Shown piece by piece: positions 21,501-29,394 of a stretch of 64,000 bases of DNA (position 1 is its first letter; each line of letters starts with the position of its first letter). The stretch is from Undaria pinnatifida. Lineage: Eukaryota > Sar > Phaeophyceae > Laminariales > Alariaceae. The translations under genes and the position numbers were made by a program. Below the pieces are notes generated by a model. It did no database searches. It was not told the origin of the DNA and was given only the letters and a program-made list of their open reading frames with translations. Location: the NCBI GenBank assembly GCA_012845835.1, contig JABAKD010000014.1:3087710-3151709 (forward strand). Reading direction: 5' to 3'.

Positions 21501-23186
21501 ACCTGCTGACCCGACCGGATTCGACCCGCGTGGTTGTGAAAAGCTCCTCGCCCGATCCACCAGGGTCGGGTCATGGCCCGTTGAATAGCCCTGGTGTATA
21601 CCAGGTGTATATTGCTCTACAGTAGTATTGTTTATTGTTCTGGTGGTTGATGAGCCATCCCACGCTAGGTAGGGGTGCGCAGCATATTCTGAGAATTTTC
21701 TGAGCTCCTAACATGAGGATATCTGTCAATATCTCACCCGAAACATGCCTTCCTTAAGACGTTTGTTCGCGCAACCCGACCGACCTTTGTTTGTAGGACG
21801 TCAGCCGTGAGTTCGACGAATTTCGGATCAATACTCATATTTGCAAGCTGCGTTGTGTGTACTTGTAATATACTATGTGGGTGAGTTTTTTCACAATTGG
21901 AGGGGTCATATTGTTCTGTATTTGTACGAACCGATAGTTGCGCTCTTGAGGAGCTCAACCGGTCAGAAACGTTTGCCCCCCCCCCCAAAAGCGCAGCCTC
22001 TACCGTTGGGTGACTCTGGATGCTTCTGTTGTTCAATATTCGGTGCTGGATGCTTGTTGTCTGCTGCGTTCTCTCAGGTGGCCATCCTGGACGAGAGCAC
22101 GCGGTCGGGCGGCGTGGGCGCCACCATCTCGGCCCTGGTGGCAGAAGAGCTGTACGACGAGCTTGATGCACCGGTGCGTTTCGAAGGAACAAAGCCGACT
22201 TCCCCTCGGTGTTGTTAGCTGTGCTTCAGTAGTTTAGCTGTGGTACACGGGTGCGGTAAAAGCAGCTGCTACCGGAAAGAAAGGGGAAGAGGGGGTGGGG
22301 GACTCGTTTCATGCATAGCCGTAGTCGTAAGTTCTGTCCTAATAACCCCACTTCATGATTCCAAGGGTTAAAACGAATGCATAACCCCACTCCATGATTC
22401 CAAGGGTTAGAATGAATGCAACCAGCCAACCCAAGTAACCAGCCAGCCAACCAATGTGCCAACCAACATCCCGCCGAACCAACCATCGAGCCAACGTTCC
22501 TACCAAACACAACAACAACCAACCACACATGCAAACAACCAATCCACATATGTACCAACGAACCACACGTCGGAGGGATCATCGATCCCCACTTGATGAT
22601 CTAGATCTTAAGGAGGGTCTATACGGTCTAGGTCATGTTACAGGGTGGGAGCCGTACGACCTGCATGATGTAGCACATGCTTCGAGGGGTAAATCTGTAC
22701 TCTATTAGATACAGATCCTGCCCAACATCTCATGGCGGTAGATACAAGATCTACTGCAAACATGTCAGGAGACGGGTCAGTCAAGGAAAAACGTCCGGCG
22801 GTCTAGGGTGTCAAACCGATCGTTCCATACACTGAAATCTAGTAGTTTGGCGTAACTTGAGGTAAATTATCGGAAAATTGCCGTCCGTCAAGGGCTGAAA
22901 GTGCCGTCTCCTGACATTTTTTATCTACTGTAGATTATCTAAATGATCTATATGATCTAGATCGTGATCTGCCAGAGATGTGCAACCAACGAACATTCCA
23001 ACCAAACAACCTACCCAACGACCTACCAAACAACCAAAAAAAATTCAACCCACCCCGTGTGTGCAGGTGAGGCGTCTGTGCATGGACGACGCCCCGGTGC
23101 CGTACGCGTCGAGCATGGAGAAAGCGGTGGTAAAGCGCGGGGAAGACTTGGTCGCAGCGGTCATCGACCTGGCCAAAAACGCCTGA
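588..23186 (+). CDS. Plastid-type pyruvate dehydrogenase E1, alpha-beta fusion (spliced)
   Basis: The E1 component of the pyruvate dehydrogenase complex decarboxylates pyruvate with thiamine diphosphate and passes the acetyl group to E2 lipoate. Exons read by eye: 588-713, 2665-2853, 5125-5322, 6245-6351, 9068-9239, 10690-10806, 11816-11962, 12309-12407, 13573-13707, 14791-14898, 16691-16789, 17635-17832, 18406-18642, 19589-19633, 21028-21141, 22078-22173, 23067-23186. They join in frame to about 768 residues and end at TGA 23184-23186. All introns are phase 0 except 6352-9067 (phase 2). The alpha and beta halves resemble plastid odpA/odpB-type subunits more than mitochondrial ones. Fusion is inferred because no stop separates the halves and both flanking exon ends are phase 0. 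An in-frame ATG at 14785 means two adjacent genes cannot be excluded. The first ATG at 588 gives no obvious targeting peptide, so an upstream exon is likely. The exon start at 19589 is the least certain. Confidence 0.75.
1131..1205 (-). repeat. ELTADV repeat, copy 1
   Basis: The plus strand has cacgtcagctgtgagttcga to tgtgcaagctgcgcgatac. The minus strand reads IAQLAQMSIDPKFIELTADV. The same segment occurs at 10041-10112, 21787-21935, 44101-44220 and 48160-48235, and the 21787 and 44101 copies extend about 60 bases further (actatgtgggtgagtttttt). Confidence 0.7.
1849..2106. mobile_element. hAT-like non-autonomous element, copy 1
   Basis: Ends cagggcttttcgtgggtc and gactcgtgaaacgcccctg form an imperfect inverted repeat. 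Flanks attttttt and cttttttt agree at 7 of 8, which fits an 8-bp target duplication, although low complexity weakens this case. The interior has GGGTC/GACCC motifs and a nested copy of a dispersed repeat at about 1896-1990. Confidence 0.65.
3122..3209 (+). pseudogene. Decayed copy of the 3' half of PDH exon 2
   Basis: Bases from ctctgccgccagtccaagaa to acctgggacaaacggacaa repeat 2770-2853 of exon 2 (the CRQFENACNQAYMQGKIRG coding part). Deletions break the frame (cccaacgttaag replaces ccaggcgtacatg). It sits about 270 bases downstream of the real donor, beyond a TTGG microsatellite. Confidence 0.75.
3689..4040 (+). pseudogene. Two decayed copies of the 5' edge of PDH exon 3
   Basis: Bases 3689-3739 (caggagggcagctccgccat onward, encoding EGSSAMVADSVVKDGR) and 4008-4035 (caggagggcacccccgccat) copy the start of exon 3 at 5122-5173, which encodes ESIPAMVADSIVNGD. 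Both include the acceptor CAG. Neither continues into the rest of the exon. The first copy keeps frame for about 16 codons. Confidence 0.8.
3779..3900. mobile_element. Partial hAT-like GACCCG element
   Basis: tggtttttcacggatcggat leads into gacccaacccgacccgtgat and gacccgacccgacccgacccg-type runs. It shares the interior and one degraded end (tttttcacggatcgg) with the five complete copies, but no clear right end or target duplication is visible. Confidence 0.5.
5985..6105 (+). mobile_element. 3' end of the LINE family, opposite orientation
   Basis: gtgttggaggtgtctctgtt to gcgaatgagtacccgtcccc is the reverse complement of the copies at about 50560 and 54970. It ends with tgagtacccg then cccccc, on the plus strand. 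It lies in PDH intron 3. Confidence 0.65.
7181..7490 (+). repeat. Three tandem copies of a 103-base unit
   Basis: ctgctctactgctgcatcgc recurs at 7181, 7284 and 7387, with the whole unit through gtgagccctctcctttg almost unchanged. The third ends at about 7484. High identity indicates recent duplication. It lies in PDH intron 4. Confidence 0.9.
8265..8345 (-). repeat. Possible tRNA-derived SINE with B-box-like motif
   Basis: The minus strand has gtgagttcgaatcccc, a B-box-like motif, downstream of ggtcgccccggtggcgtgtc, a weak A box. The preceding plus-strand block 8085-8270 (caggtgtcgtccctccttcc, gctctcgcgctttccgca, aagaaaaagtc) recurs at 34394-34590 and partly at 46945-47065, so this is a dispersed family. 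Stems do not fold as a tRNA. Confidence 0.45.
8690..8906 (+). mobile_element. Poly-C-tailed short retroposon, copy 1
   Basis: Shared blocks: gccgcctcacaagtggctct, ggcgcttcgcgctcggtgcg, tctgcctgg, cgacgtgctccgtcccggca, gcgagggtc, cggctgcgactatgcttgaa, then gtacacccgcccccc. The same order occurs at 11185-11385 and, reversed, at 41045-41230 and 52185-52330. No frame is conserved. Confidence 0.65.
8905..8942 (+). pseudogene. Decayed copy of the 5' edge of PDH exon 5
   Basis: cgtttacgttagggttacga to ttcctcagctaa repeats 9058-9095, which contains the acceptor (tacgtaag) and the first codons VTIVFLGE of exon 5. A stop (taa/tag) follows at once. Confidence 0.7.
10462..10500 (+). pseudogene. Decayed copy of the 3' edge of PDH exon 5
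   Basis: ttcgcggccaactccgacgt to cttcctttatgtacc repeats 9211-9247, the last codons of exon 5 (AANSDVFLQ) and its donor. The donor base context has changed from caggtatg to tatgtacc, so it is unlikely to be used. Confidence 0.7.
11185..11385 (+). mobile_element. Poly-C-tailed short retroposon, copy 2
   Basis: It contains agcccgcctcgcaagtggtt, gacggcgcttcgcgcttggt, cgacgtgctccgtcccggca and ctatgcatgaaatgactaca followed by twelve C, in the same order as 8690-8906. It lies in the PDH intron before exon 7. Confidence 0.7.
12495..12545 (+). pseudogene. In-frame copy of the 3' part of PDH exon 8 (possible mini-exon)
   Basis: It encodes AVEFADTSPPQPADLVK, a near copy of AVEYADASPPPPADLAK in exon 8. 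It is preceded by an AG (gaagtag) and followed by the same GC-type donor (gcaagc), both phase 0, so it could be spliced in. The intron bases after the donor are copied too (gcaagctttaggtgtggcgg against gcaagatttgcatgtggtgg). Confidence 0.75.
12884..12937 (+). pseudogene. Second in-frame copy of the 3' part of PDH exon 8
   Basis: It encodes EAAKFADTSLSPPSDPAK between an AG (gtgttaag) and a GC donor (gcaaat), again phase 0 and without a stop. It is more diverged than the copy at 12495-12545. Either copy, or both, could lengthen the alpha C-terminus by 17-18 residues if spliced. Confidence 0.7.
13186..13405. repeat. GGGTT/GGGCT pentamer microsatellite
   Basis: gggttgggttgggttgggtt-type runs change to gggctgggct and gggtcgagtc, then back. 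A related shorter run is at 12420-12480. It lies in the PDH intron before exon 9. Confidence 0.85.
14325..14387 (+). pseudogene. In-frame copy of the 3' part of PDH exon 9 (possible mini-exon)
   Basis: It encodes KARSLPALSDREAEAHCAMLK between an acceptor (gtgtttag) and donor (gtgcaa), both phase 0. Exon 9 ends ARSLPAHSKKEAEAHCAMLE at 13707. The first bases (tttagaaggcgaggt) recur alone at about 14266-14280, giving a nested partial copy. No stop is present, so the segment could be the last alpha exon before the beta half. Confidence 0.75.
15290..15681. repeat. GTTGCT triplet field ending in a large hairpin
   Basis: After a gttgttgctgttgctgttgt field, bases 15602-15681 form a near-perfect inverted repeat (caccagcatcaacacagata against tatctgtgttggtgctggtg, about 36 bases per arm). 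The outer parts of the field also pair weakly with caacaacgaggacaacagcg at 15558-15580. Confidence 0.75.
15821..16076. mobile_element. GATCT-rich terminal-inverted-repeat element, copy 2
   Basis: It starts cacgtcggacagatcac and ends gatcatgatctgtcggagct. The right third is a gatctagatcat run. It lies in the PDH intron between exons 10 and 11. Confidence 0.65.
16795..17634. repeat. CCCAT/CCCAC microsatellite field in a PDH intron
   Basis: Most of the intron before exon 12 is pentamers of ccacc, cccat and cccgt, interrupted only by the two exon 12 edge copies. It creates a long but meaningless open frame on the plus strand. Confidence 0.85.
16950..17265 (+). pseudogene. Two decayed copies of the 5' edge of PDH exon 12
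   Basis: Bases 16956-17016 encode ALREGMNRPVVGLMNINFS and bases 17204-17262 encode a version of LGESMNGCRPVVEMNTNF. Both copy the start of exon 12 at 17635 (ALGEGMNGYRPIVELMNTNF). Each is embedded in the CCCAT-type microsatellite that also precedes the real exon. The first lacks one codon and the second ends in TAA. Confidence 0.8.
18055..18121 (+). pseudogene. Decayed copy of the 5' edge of PDH exon 13
   Basis: The stretch from aaatgcgcgtgccagccttc to gaagatctgcgccgcc repeats 18396-18459 (acceptor acaag and FHAYVMGIPGIKICTAA). The copy reads on only as far as the ICAA codons before diverging into poly-C. Confidence 0.75.
18650..18845 (-). mobile_element. Cluster of three truncated poly-C retroposon ends
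   Basis: Three stretches begin with a poly-G run and a variant of tactcatttcatgcgt or tactcatttttcgcat: about 18652-18690, 18695-18775 (with gaccacgcatccctttcgaa of the LINE family) and 18795-18840 (catagccgtagtct of the second family). All point to the minus strand and follow PDH exon 13. Confidence 0.5.
18867..18930 (+). pseudogene. Decayed copy of the 3' edge of PDH exon 13
   Basis: It encodes LPLKKAAVLHAVSEEAVANRK, a copy of LPLNKAAVLHAASEEAVSKGK at the end of exon 13. The donor is altered (gcgaga), so use is unlikely, but the frame is intact. Confidence 0.8.
20333..20540 (+). repeat. Tandem repeat, unit about 27 bases
   Basis: Eight or so units of the form caatccaaggagttgtacga-cacaat with scattered changes. 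It lies in the PDH intron between exons 14 and 15. Confidence 0.85.
20738..20940. mobile_element. GATCT-rich terminal-inverted-repeat element, copy 3
   Basis: It runs from agacagatccctggtcgata to gtgatctgtccgaggtgtgc, in the PDH intron just before exon 15. Internal order matches copy 1 closely. Confidence 0.65.
21385..21593. mobile_element. hAT-like non-autonomous element, copy 2
   Basis: It starts cagggcttttcacggcctgg and ends ggcccgttgaatagccctg. Flanks gtatatac and gtgtatac match 7 of 8. Internal sequence has several gacccgac motifs. It lies in the PDH intron before exon 16. Confidence 0.75.
21650..21935. repeat. Composite dispersed repeat (GAGCCATCCCACGCTAG plus ELTADV)
   Basis: gagccatcccacgctaggta begins a block with gagctcctaacatgagg and atctcacccgaaacatg, ending at an ELTADV copy. 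Related blocks are at 27460-27730, 34592-34855 and, reversed, 44290-44440. The minus-strand peptide LANMSIDPKFVELTADVL is readable here. Confidence 0.65.
22564..22984. mobile_element. GATCT-rich element, copy 4, with a nested insertion
   Basis: Left end cacacgtcggagggatc, right end gtgatctgccagagatgtgc (as tcgtgatctgcc). It is interrupted by a 154-base element at 22763-22916 whose ends are tgtcaggagacgg and ccgtctcctgaca, a 13-base perfect inverted repeat. The same right end (ctgtctcctgaca) occurs at 56283-56295. It lies in the last PDH intron. Confidence 0.65.
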
Positions 23187-23261
23187 TCTTCTTAGCGAAC
23201 CCCTCGCTTTCGTTAACGAAAGCCCTCGTTTTCGCTATACGTACCTGATAGGCATAGAGTA

Positions 23262-23575
23262 GGCGGGGGGGTCAAACGTGACAAGGACCTGGTCGAAGCG
23301 GGCATCGATCTTGCCGAAAACCCGTGATCCAATTGGCAAAACCCCATATTTTTGCCGTACGCATGCGTCAAGAATTCGAGGGATAGGCGTGGGGAAGCCT
23401 CGATCGAAGCGATGATCGGCCTAGCGAAGAAAGCCTGACTTGCTTTAGCCGACCCTCGTTTTGGCCATGCATTTGCATGAAGACAGGGGGAGGACCTGGT
23501 CGAAGCGTTCATAGACGTCGGCCAAAAATGCCTGACCTGCATAGCGAAACCCCACATTCTCGCCATATCCATGAT
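23262..23575 (+). pseudogene. Three tandem decayed copies of the PDH terminal exon end and 3' flank
   Basis: Copies at about 23262-23365, 23381-23470 and 23485-23575 repeat the last codons of exon 17 (GEDLVAAVIDLAKNA and stop, 23137-23186) together with about 50 bases of downstream sequence. Each keeps a TGA at the equivalent place. Period is about 105-120 bases. They lie outside the coding region, probably in the 3' UTR or just beyond. Confidence 0.8.
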
Positions 23576-25011
23576 ACCGCCCCTGAAAAAGGTTTTGTTT
23601 CGATGATGACATTGCGGGGGTAGAGGACGCGGTTTTGCGTTGTTGTCGCCCCCGTCGGTAGGTTTGGCGGTAGGTAATGATGGGTGGGAGGGGGGGGTGT
23701 ACTCATGTCATGCACGGCCATAGACCCTCGCGTCATAGGGGGGGGGGCAGAGGGCGATGCACGGATGAAGGGTGCGGTCTACCCTGTCCTTTGCCTCGGT
23801 CGGTGGTTTGGCGGTCGGTAGTGATGATTGTGGGTGCGAGAGGTGTGGAGGGGGGGGGGGGGGGGGGGGGGGGAAGAGAGGGCTGGGAGGGGGGGAGGAG
23901 ATTGAAGCGTGTGCGTGTTCGCGTGCATGAAATATTATATAGTTATTAGTATGGTAGTCCTTCGCGTATGGCCCCTTTCCACACACCCGCACACGGACGG
24001 GACACAGTGAAACAAATTTACGAGAATGGGCGTGTCGAGGGGGTTGTGTGGGGGGGCAGGGAGTTGGTGAAAAGTTTGCAGCGTCATTGCGTAGGGTGCG
24101 AGGGAAGGAGTACTGCGGAAGCGGGGGGGGGGGGGGGGGGGGGTTGCTAGGCAAGAACATAAAATAGGGTGTAGATGTAACATATGTCGTGCGTTTGAAT
24201 AGTGATGGCCAGAGTTGCGCCTCCGACTCTCGCGTTTCTGTTTTTTTATTCTTTTCGTTTGCTTTAGGCTTTGTTGGGGATGTTTGTGGCTTTTATCCGT
24301 CAGGAGAAGGAGGGGGGGAAGGGTGGTGGCGGAGAGGGACGGAGAGGATGATGACCCCGTATGCTTCGCGTAAGAGCGCTTGTAGGAGGGGCTTCAGTAG
24401 GGGAGTTCCAGTCGGAATCGTCGAGATGTAGGCGGGGGGGGGGGGGCGGGGGCAGATGGAAGATGCAGATGCCTTGCACCCGCGGTTTGCTCAGTCTCCG
24501 GTTTCTGCTCGCCGGTGTTTCTGTTTTGCCGCGGCTGTTTGCTGCTACTGATAACGATGATGCTGGTGCTGGTGCTGACGCTGCTGCTGATGGCGACGAT
24601 GTTGAGGACGATGCTGCTGATGAATGTGCTGCTGATACTGCTGCTGATGCTGCTGCTGATGCATGCTCTGGCGCTTATAGTGCTGATAGTGCTATTAATA
24701 AATGATGGTGCTAGTGATGGTGATGCTACGGTGGTTATGGATAGTGACTACCAAGGCGACGGTACGGGGGGTCACTTCTGGGACGTATTTTTGCAGCAAT
24801 TCGCGGTCACTCGCGCGAGGGACGCCCCTGTTTCTTTGCGGTGTCAACGTTTCGTGCTTTTTGGGGGTTTGGAACATGAAACCGCAAGGGGATGGTTAGC
24901 TCCGCTGCGCCAAAAAAAATCGCCCGAAGTCGGTTTTTTTCAGAGTCACTCGTGCGAGTAGTGAAAACCCGCCGTAGCCTCAGTCTGATGATGATGACAA
25001 GAGTCGTTCTA

Positions 25012-25256
25012 GGATAGTCGCCCCAACTTTTGTTCAACGAAATCGCCGGTTTTGAACCAGCTCCCGGCCGTATCTCTTGAAATACGATGTGCCCCTTGCC
25101 ACCACGACGTCATCGTTCAATCGTCCTTAAAGCTTTGCAAACAAGAAAATAAAGGGAGACATTTTTTTCATCGCGTCTTTCCTCTTGTCGAAGAGCCATG
25201 AAACGTTCGTGAAAGAAATCGCCGTTTTTTGGGGGGGGGGCTATCGTAGAATCAGA
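25012..25256. repeat. Dispersed 245-base repeat, copy 1
   Basis: Shared blocks are caacttttgttcaacgaaat, cgccggttttgaaccagctc, ccggccgtatctcttgaaat, atcgttcaatcg and ggggctatcgtagaatcag. Copies: 33360-33614 (reverse) and 63005-63268 (forward). No coding frame is conserved across the three. Confidence 0.7.
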
Positions 25257-25768
25257 CACAACGTTGACGATGCTGCTGATGGCGATGGCGGTACTGGTGA
25301 TGCTGGTGCTGATGAACCTGCTAACGTTTTTGACGATGATGACGATAGCCGCTACAACGACGATGACGAGCCGTTCGCAACCACGTTTCCTGTCGGGATC
25401 CGCCACGAAAGGGAACAACGTGGCGGAGGAATAGTGTGCGCCCACGAAGGGCCGGGGGGGCGACAAAGATTTGAGACGACCCTGCTGTACGAGAGAGGGT
25501 CGCATCAATGGTGTTGATTCTAGGCGCGCGAGCCGATGCGGGCTATAATGCGGTTTTGCGCTTTTATAGTTATCGAAAACATTGTGAACCGGTCGGGTTA
25601 CGGGAGGAAAGGAAGGTCCATGCTTTGATAATCGAGAGCATTATTACTGGTGGGAGTGTGGGGGGGCTGCCTATGCCGCCCCGTTTAGTAGGTCGATTTC
25701 GTCCAAAGGGAAGGAGTCTCCGACGGGATCGTTTGTTTCTTGTTGTCGTCGTTCGTGTCTCTTGAGAG

Positions 25769-26002
25769 ATCAAGGCTACAGTAGGGGGGGTACCCCCAAT
25801 TTTTCACTCTCGGGTCAAAGCCAAAAAACGGTATACCTCTACATCAAGGCTACGGTAGCGGGGTACCCCCCAATTTTAGTCTACCTTAGGGGGGTACCCC
25901 CAATTTTCACTCTTGGGTATACCTCTAGACTAGTACTTTACCCTTTTTTGGCTTTGACCCGTTGGTGAAAATTGGGGGTACCCCCCTACCGTAGCCTTGA
26001 TC
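25769..26002. mobile_element. Palindromic short element, copy 1
   Basis: The left arm starts gatcaaggctacagtagggg and the right arm is its inverted partner ending accgtagccttgatc. The arms are about 75 bases and include aaaattgggggtaccccc and ggctttgacccg. The central part contains partial copies of the same arm (gatcaaggctacggtagcgg). A second copy lies at 27117-27345. Confidence 0.8.
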
Positions 26003-27116
26003 GAGATCTACAACACCTGGTGGTGTCTTTACGGAAGCTTGCTATTTACACCTGTCTGGGCGCGCTTGCTGGCGCGAAAGTCAGTGTTTGGCTCGTGCTT
26101 CTTGTTGTCATGTCGGGTTGGGGGCTGGGACACGATGACATGATAAGTCGAATGATATTAGACCGTGCAGTTTTTTTGTTCTCGTTTTTTTCTCCTTCCC
26201 GAACCTAGTATGTTCTAAGGAACGGATCTCTCCTATGCTAAGAAAAAATGGAAAAGGGACTGGTTTCTCCTGGTAGTGATAATTTTCGCACATTTTCACA
26301 ACTCAGAATTTGACTCAGAATCTGAGTTCCGAATGACTGACGTGCACCCAAATATCGCGAAAATATACCGGTAAAACGCCCTGTTCGAGGCGGATTGAAT
26401 GGACCGTCCTTTTTTCTTTGTTTCTTCTCATGGCTCTTGAATTGATAGTTTTATAGATAATTATTGGTTATGTTTCGTTCGGTCGAAGGGAGGAGGGGGG
26501 GGGGGGTCGTTTTTCTGTTGCCCCCCACCGGAAATAGCCAGATCGCAAAGTGGGGAATACGCTCTTGGCCACTCACCTCGTGTTTCCAACCATACTTGGT
26601 TGACATAAATCGCAACAACCGTGATTTTGATCTCGATCTGAAGTAATGTTTTATACTGAAAAATTGGCGTCAAAACCCCTGAAAACTCAACGGGTTCAAG
26701 GGAAAACCATCGATAGGGGTACTAGCTGTGGGACTTTTTCGGTCAGACCATTTCCGACCGACGCGGCGCCCCAGCCGATGGAACTAAAAAGTCCAAAGTG
26801 CTGCTGATGAAAATTGAAAACATCATTCATTCGTGGCATAATAACCTGGGCCACCACGTGGTTGTCCATTGACATGTTTTTTTTTTTTTTTTTTTTTTTT
26901 CCCGCATTTTTTCGCGGTCGGTTTTAGGGTTCGGTTCGTATGACCAATGGTATGGTAGGGGGGGGTCCCTTTTTAAGGCACTCTTTTTTTTCAGTGGCTC
27001 GGTGTCACTCGCGCGAGTGACCCCCTCCCTGTTTCTTGCTGTCACACAACAGGCTTTCGGGCTGTATCAACATTCTCGATGCTAATGCGAAAGGGGATGG
27101 TTAGCTACGCTGCGAC

Positions 27117-27345
27117 GATCAAGGCTACGGTAGGGGCGGTACCCCCAAATTTTCACTCTCGGGTCAAGGCCAAAAAACGGTATACCTCTACATCAAGGCT
27201 ACGGTAGGGGGGTACCCCCCAATTTTAGGCTACGGTGGGGGGGTACCCCCAATTCTCGGGTATACCTCTAGACTAGTACTTTACCCTTTTTTGGCTTTGA
27301 TCCGTGGGTGAAAATTGGGGGTACCCCCCTACCGTAGCCTTGATC
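27117..27345. mobile_element. Palindromic short element, copy 2
   Basis: The same arms as 25769-26002 (gatcaaggctacggtagggg to accgtagccttgatc), about 90 percent alike by eye. Solo arm ends (ccgtagccttgatc or ccttggtctc) occur at about 27725, 28370, 42665 and 43710. Confidence 0.8.
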
Positions 27346-28543
27346 GCACCAAAAAAATCGCCCCAAAGGCGTTTTTATCAGTGAGGTGCACAGAGTCACT
27401 CGCGCGAGTGGCTCAGAGCTGGTCACTGGTGGTGAAAGTTGGGTTCCCCCCCCTGAGCCATCCCACGGTAGGCTTGCAGCAGAAAAAACCCTGAGCGCTC
27501 CTCACATGAGTGATCTCAATATCTCACCCGAAAAATGACTTCGATAGCATTCGTTCGCACAACCCGGCCAAGCTTCTCCATGTTTTTAGTAGTGCTAAAA
27601 AACCATACACCTCGTGAAATTGCTTCTTTGACCGGCAGTTCCTCACATGAGGAACTCAATCGCCCAAGGACGTTTCGGCGCAAAAGCTGCAACCCCTACC
27701 GTGTGGGATGACTCCGTACCTCCTACACCGTAGCCTTGATCGTATGGACCTCAGTTTCGCGTGCTACGATTATAGAGCTATTAAGGTATACCACTTTTTG
27801 GCTGATTTTCTTTTAATTTCCGAATGACGGGGTTCCTTATAGCCCAGAATATCGTCAGAATATTTTCATTCTCGTTTTGCAAAAAAAAACAATATTTGCG
27901 CACCTCTTAGGGGCCATGATGGTATTCGTGAACATCGCACCTTTTTTTTTTTCCCCATCCAAATCAGGTGTTTGCCTTAGAAGGCAAAATAGAGCTCTTC
28001 AGGCCACCACACCCTCCGAAGGAAAAATGGTGATGCCACCTCTTCTACCGCAGCATGCGTCCTCACACATAACGAGCCTCCCAGACCAATGCCACGATAG
28101 GGAGGTCCCTTCTCAAGGGCCTTTGTTTTCATCGGCTTGGGATCACTCGAGCGAAGTGACCCCATTTTCCATGCATGCGCAGGAAGCGGACACGGCTTTC
28201 GTGCAGATTTAATTTTTCGACAAGACTCCCCCAAAAGGGGCGGTTAGTAGCCACGCTGTAGCCGCGCTCTGAGACAAACGAATCGCCTAGCTCGTTGTTG
28301 TCGGTGACCTACAGAGTCACTTGTGCAAGTGGCTCAGACCGTGGGTGGTGAAAAATCGGGGGCACCTCCTGCCGTGGCCTCGATCCTCACAAAAATTAGG
28401 GAAGCGCCTCTATCGCAGCGCACGCCCGACTCAGGTACAAGAAACGTTTAAGCGACAATCCGAGTGGAACTCAAGGACTCCAATGCGTGGGGCTAACTTT
28501 TTTTTGGCAGAATCTTCGCCTGGGAAGCCTCGCCGGTAAAAAC

Positions 28544-28744
28544 CAGGGCTTTTAACGGGTCATGACCCGTTCCGCGGGTCGGATTAGGAGGTTTCCAAAA
28601 TTTCGCGGTTTGAGCCGGGTCAGGTCAGGAGGCGTCCGAAACCTCATGGAGCGGGTCGGATCGGGTCAGGAGGTTTTCAAATATCACGGGTCACCCTGAC
28701 CGGATCCGACCCGCGAGAAATGGCCTTATCCACGAAAAGCCCTA
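28544..28744. mobile_element. hAT-like non-autonomous element, copy 3
   Basis: It starts cagggcttttaacgggtcat and ends cacgaaaagccccta-like (cacgaaaagcccta). Flanks gtaaaaac and gtaagaac match 7 of 8. Interior: repeated cgggtcggatcgggtcagga motifs. Confidence 0.75.
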
Positions 28745-29394
28745 GTAAGAACAAAATTGGACCCCTCTCGCTACACCGTGGCAAGGTGCCACCACCAAAG
28801 TGAACAAAGCCTTCTTCGTCGTCTTTGGAAACCCCCTAAAGCACCGCACCCCCCTGCTTCGGAGACAAAACGTACGTGCATGGAACTAAGAGCTCGATGA
28901 ATTTTACATTGTTTTTGCGGTGGTAAAAGTAACACTGTCCGTAAATATAGGAACATTTTGTTCATTACTATTAAAATAAAAAGTTTCTTAAATTTCCGGA
29001 CAGATTGGTGTTCACTCACCCCCTTTAGAACTGCACTCACGATTATTGGGGGAAAATCACTTGAAATTAGTGGGGGTTACTATAGGGAGTAGCGAAAAAT
29101 TATAACCCTCCCATGAGACGGGACGGCCCCAGCTACCGGTTGAGGTGCCGTAAAAACATCCGCAGTAGTATAACAAAATCGAACGATCAACCGATGTTTT
29201 GTGCTGTTTCACAAAGCCACACGGTTTGGCCTCAATCGGAATCGGTAGGATTCAACCCCTCCCCTCCCCCGTCCCCGAACCCCTCCCCTTCCCGCCGCCG
29301 TCGCGGCCAGACAACAGAAGAAAAAGACAGACTCGGCGTATTCACACACCTACACACACCCACAGCAAAAAAATCGGTGCAAACGCTTGGGATT

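Larger units (their letters stand above)
14791..23186 (+). other. E1 beta half of the pyruvate dehydrogenase gene (8 exons)
   Basis: The beta half (transketolase-like pyrimidine-binding and C-terminal domains) begins with GDITIGDAINLAILEEMLRD at 14800. AEDLQAGSSYD aligns with the family GEDVxxxGGSY, and IIDEGHIIG with TPISExxFxG, so the catalytic glutamate position appears kept. Exon 12 (17635-17832) has RPIVELMNTNFG, TGGQFDMPM and LGAEHSQ. Exon 13 (18406-18642) has MGIPGIKI and the region before the C-terminal domain. Exons 14-17 give TVLTYLHGV, IELRTLKPLDMETI, ILDESTRSGGVGATI and DDAPVPYASSMEKAV, all in family order. The acceptor sites of exons 13, 14 and 15 have weak pyrimidine tracts. An ATG at 14785-14787 sits two codons before the first beta exon and is in frame, so an independent beta start is possible. 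Confidence 0.82.
23576..29394. other. Repeat-only stretch between the PDH and J-domain genes
   Basis: No supported gene. It holds poly-G retroposon ends (23690-23900, 24120-24145), a gctgctgat microsatellite (24540-24720), the 245-base repeat, both palindromic elements, hAT-like copy 3, and decayed blocks with tcactcgcgcgagtg (about 24808, 27006, 27395, 28143). Open frames here are in repeats. Confidence 0.6.

Noticed and set aside
25185-25517. 110-codon plus-strand Asp/Gly-rich frame
   Set aside because: It begins in the 245-base repeat and continues through a gatgatgac microsatellite. No supporting splice sites or homology.
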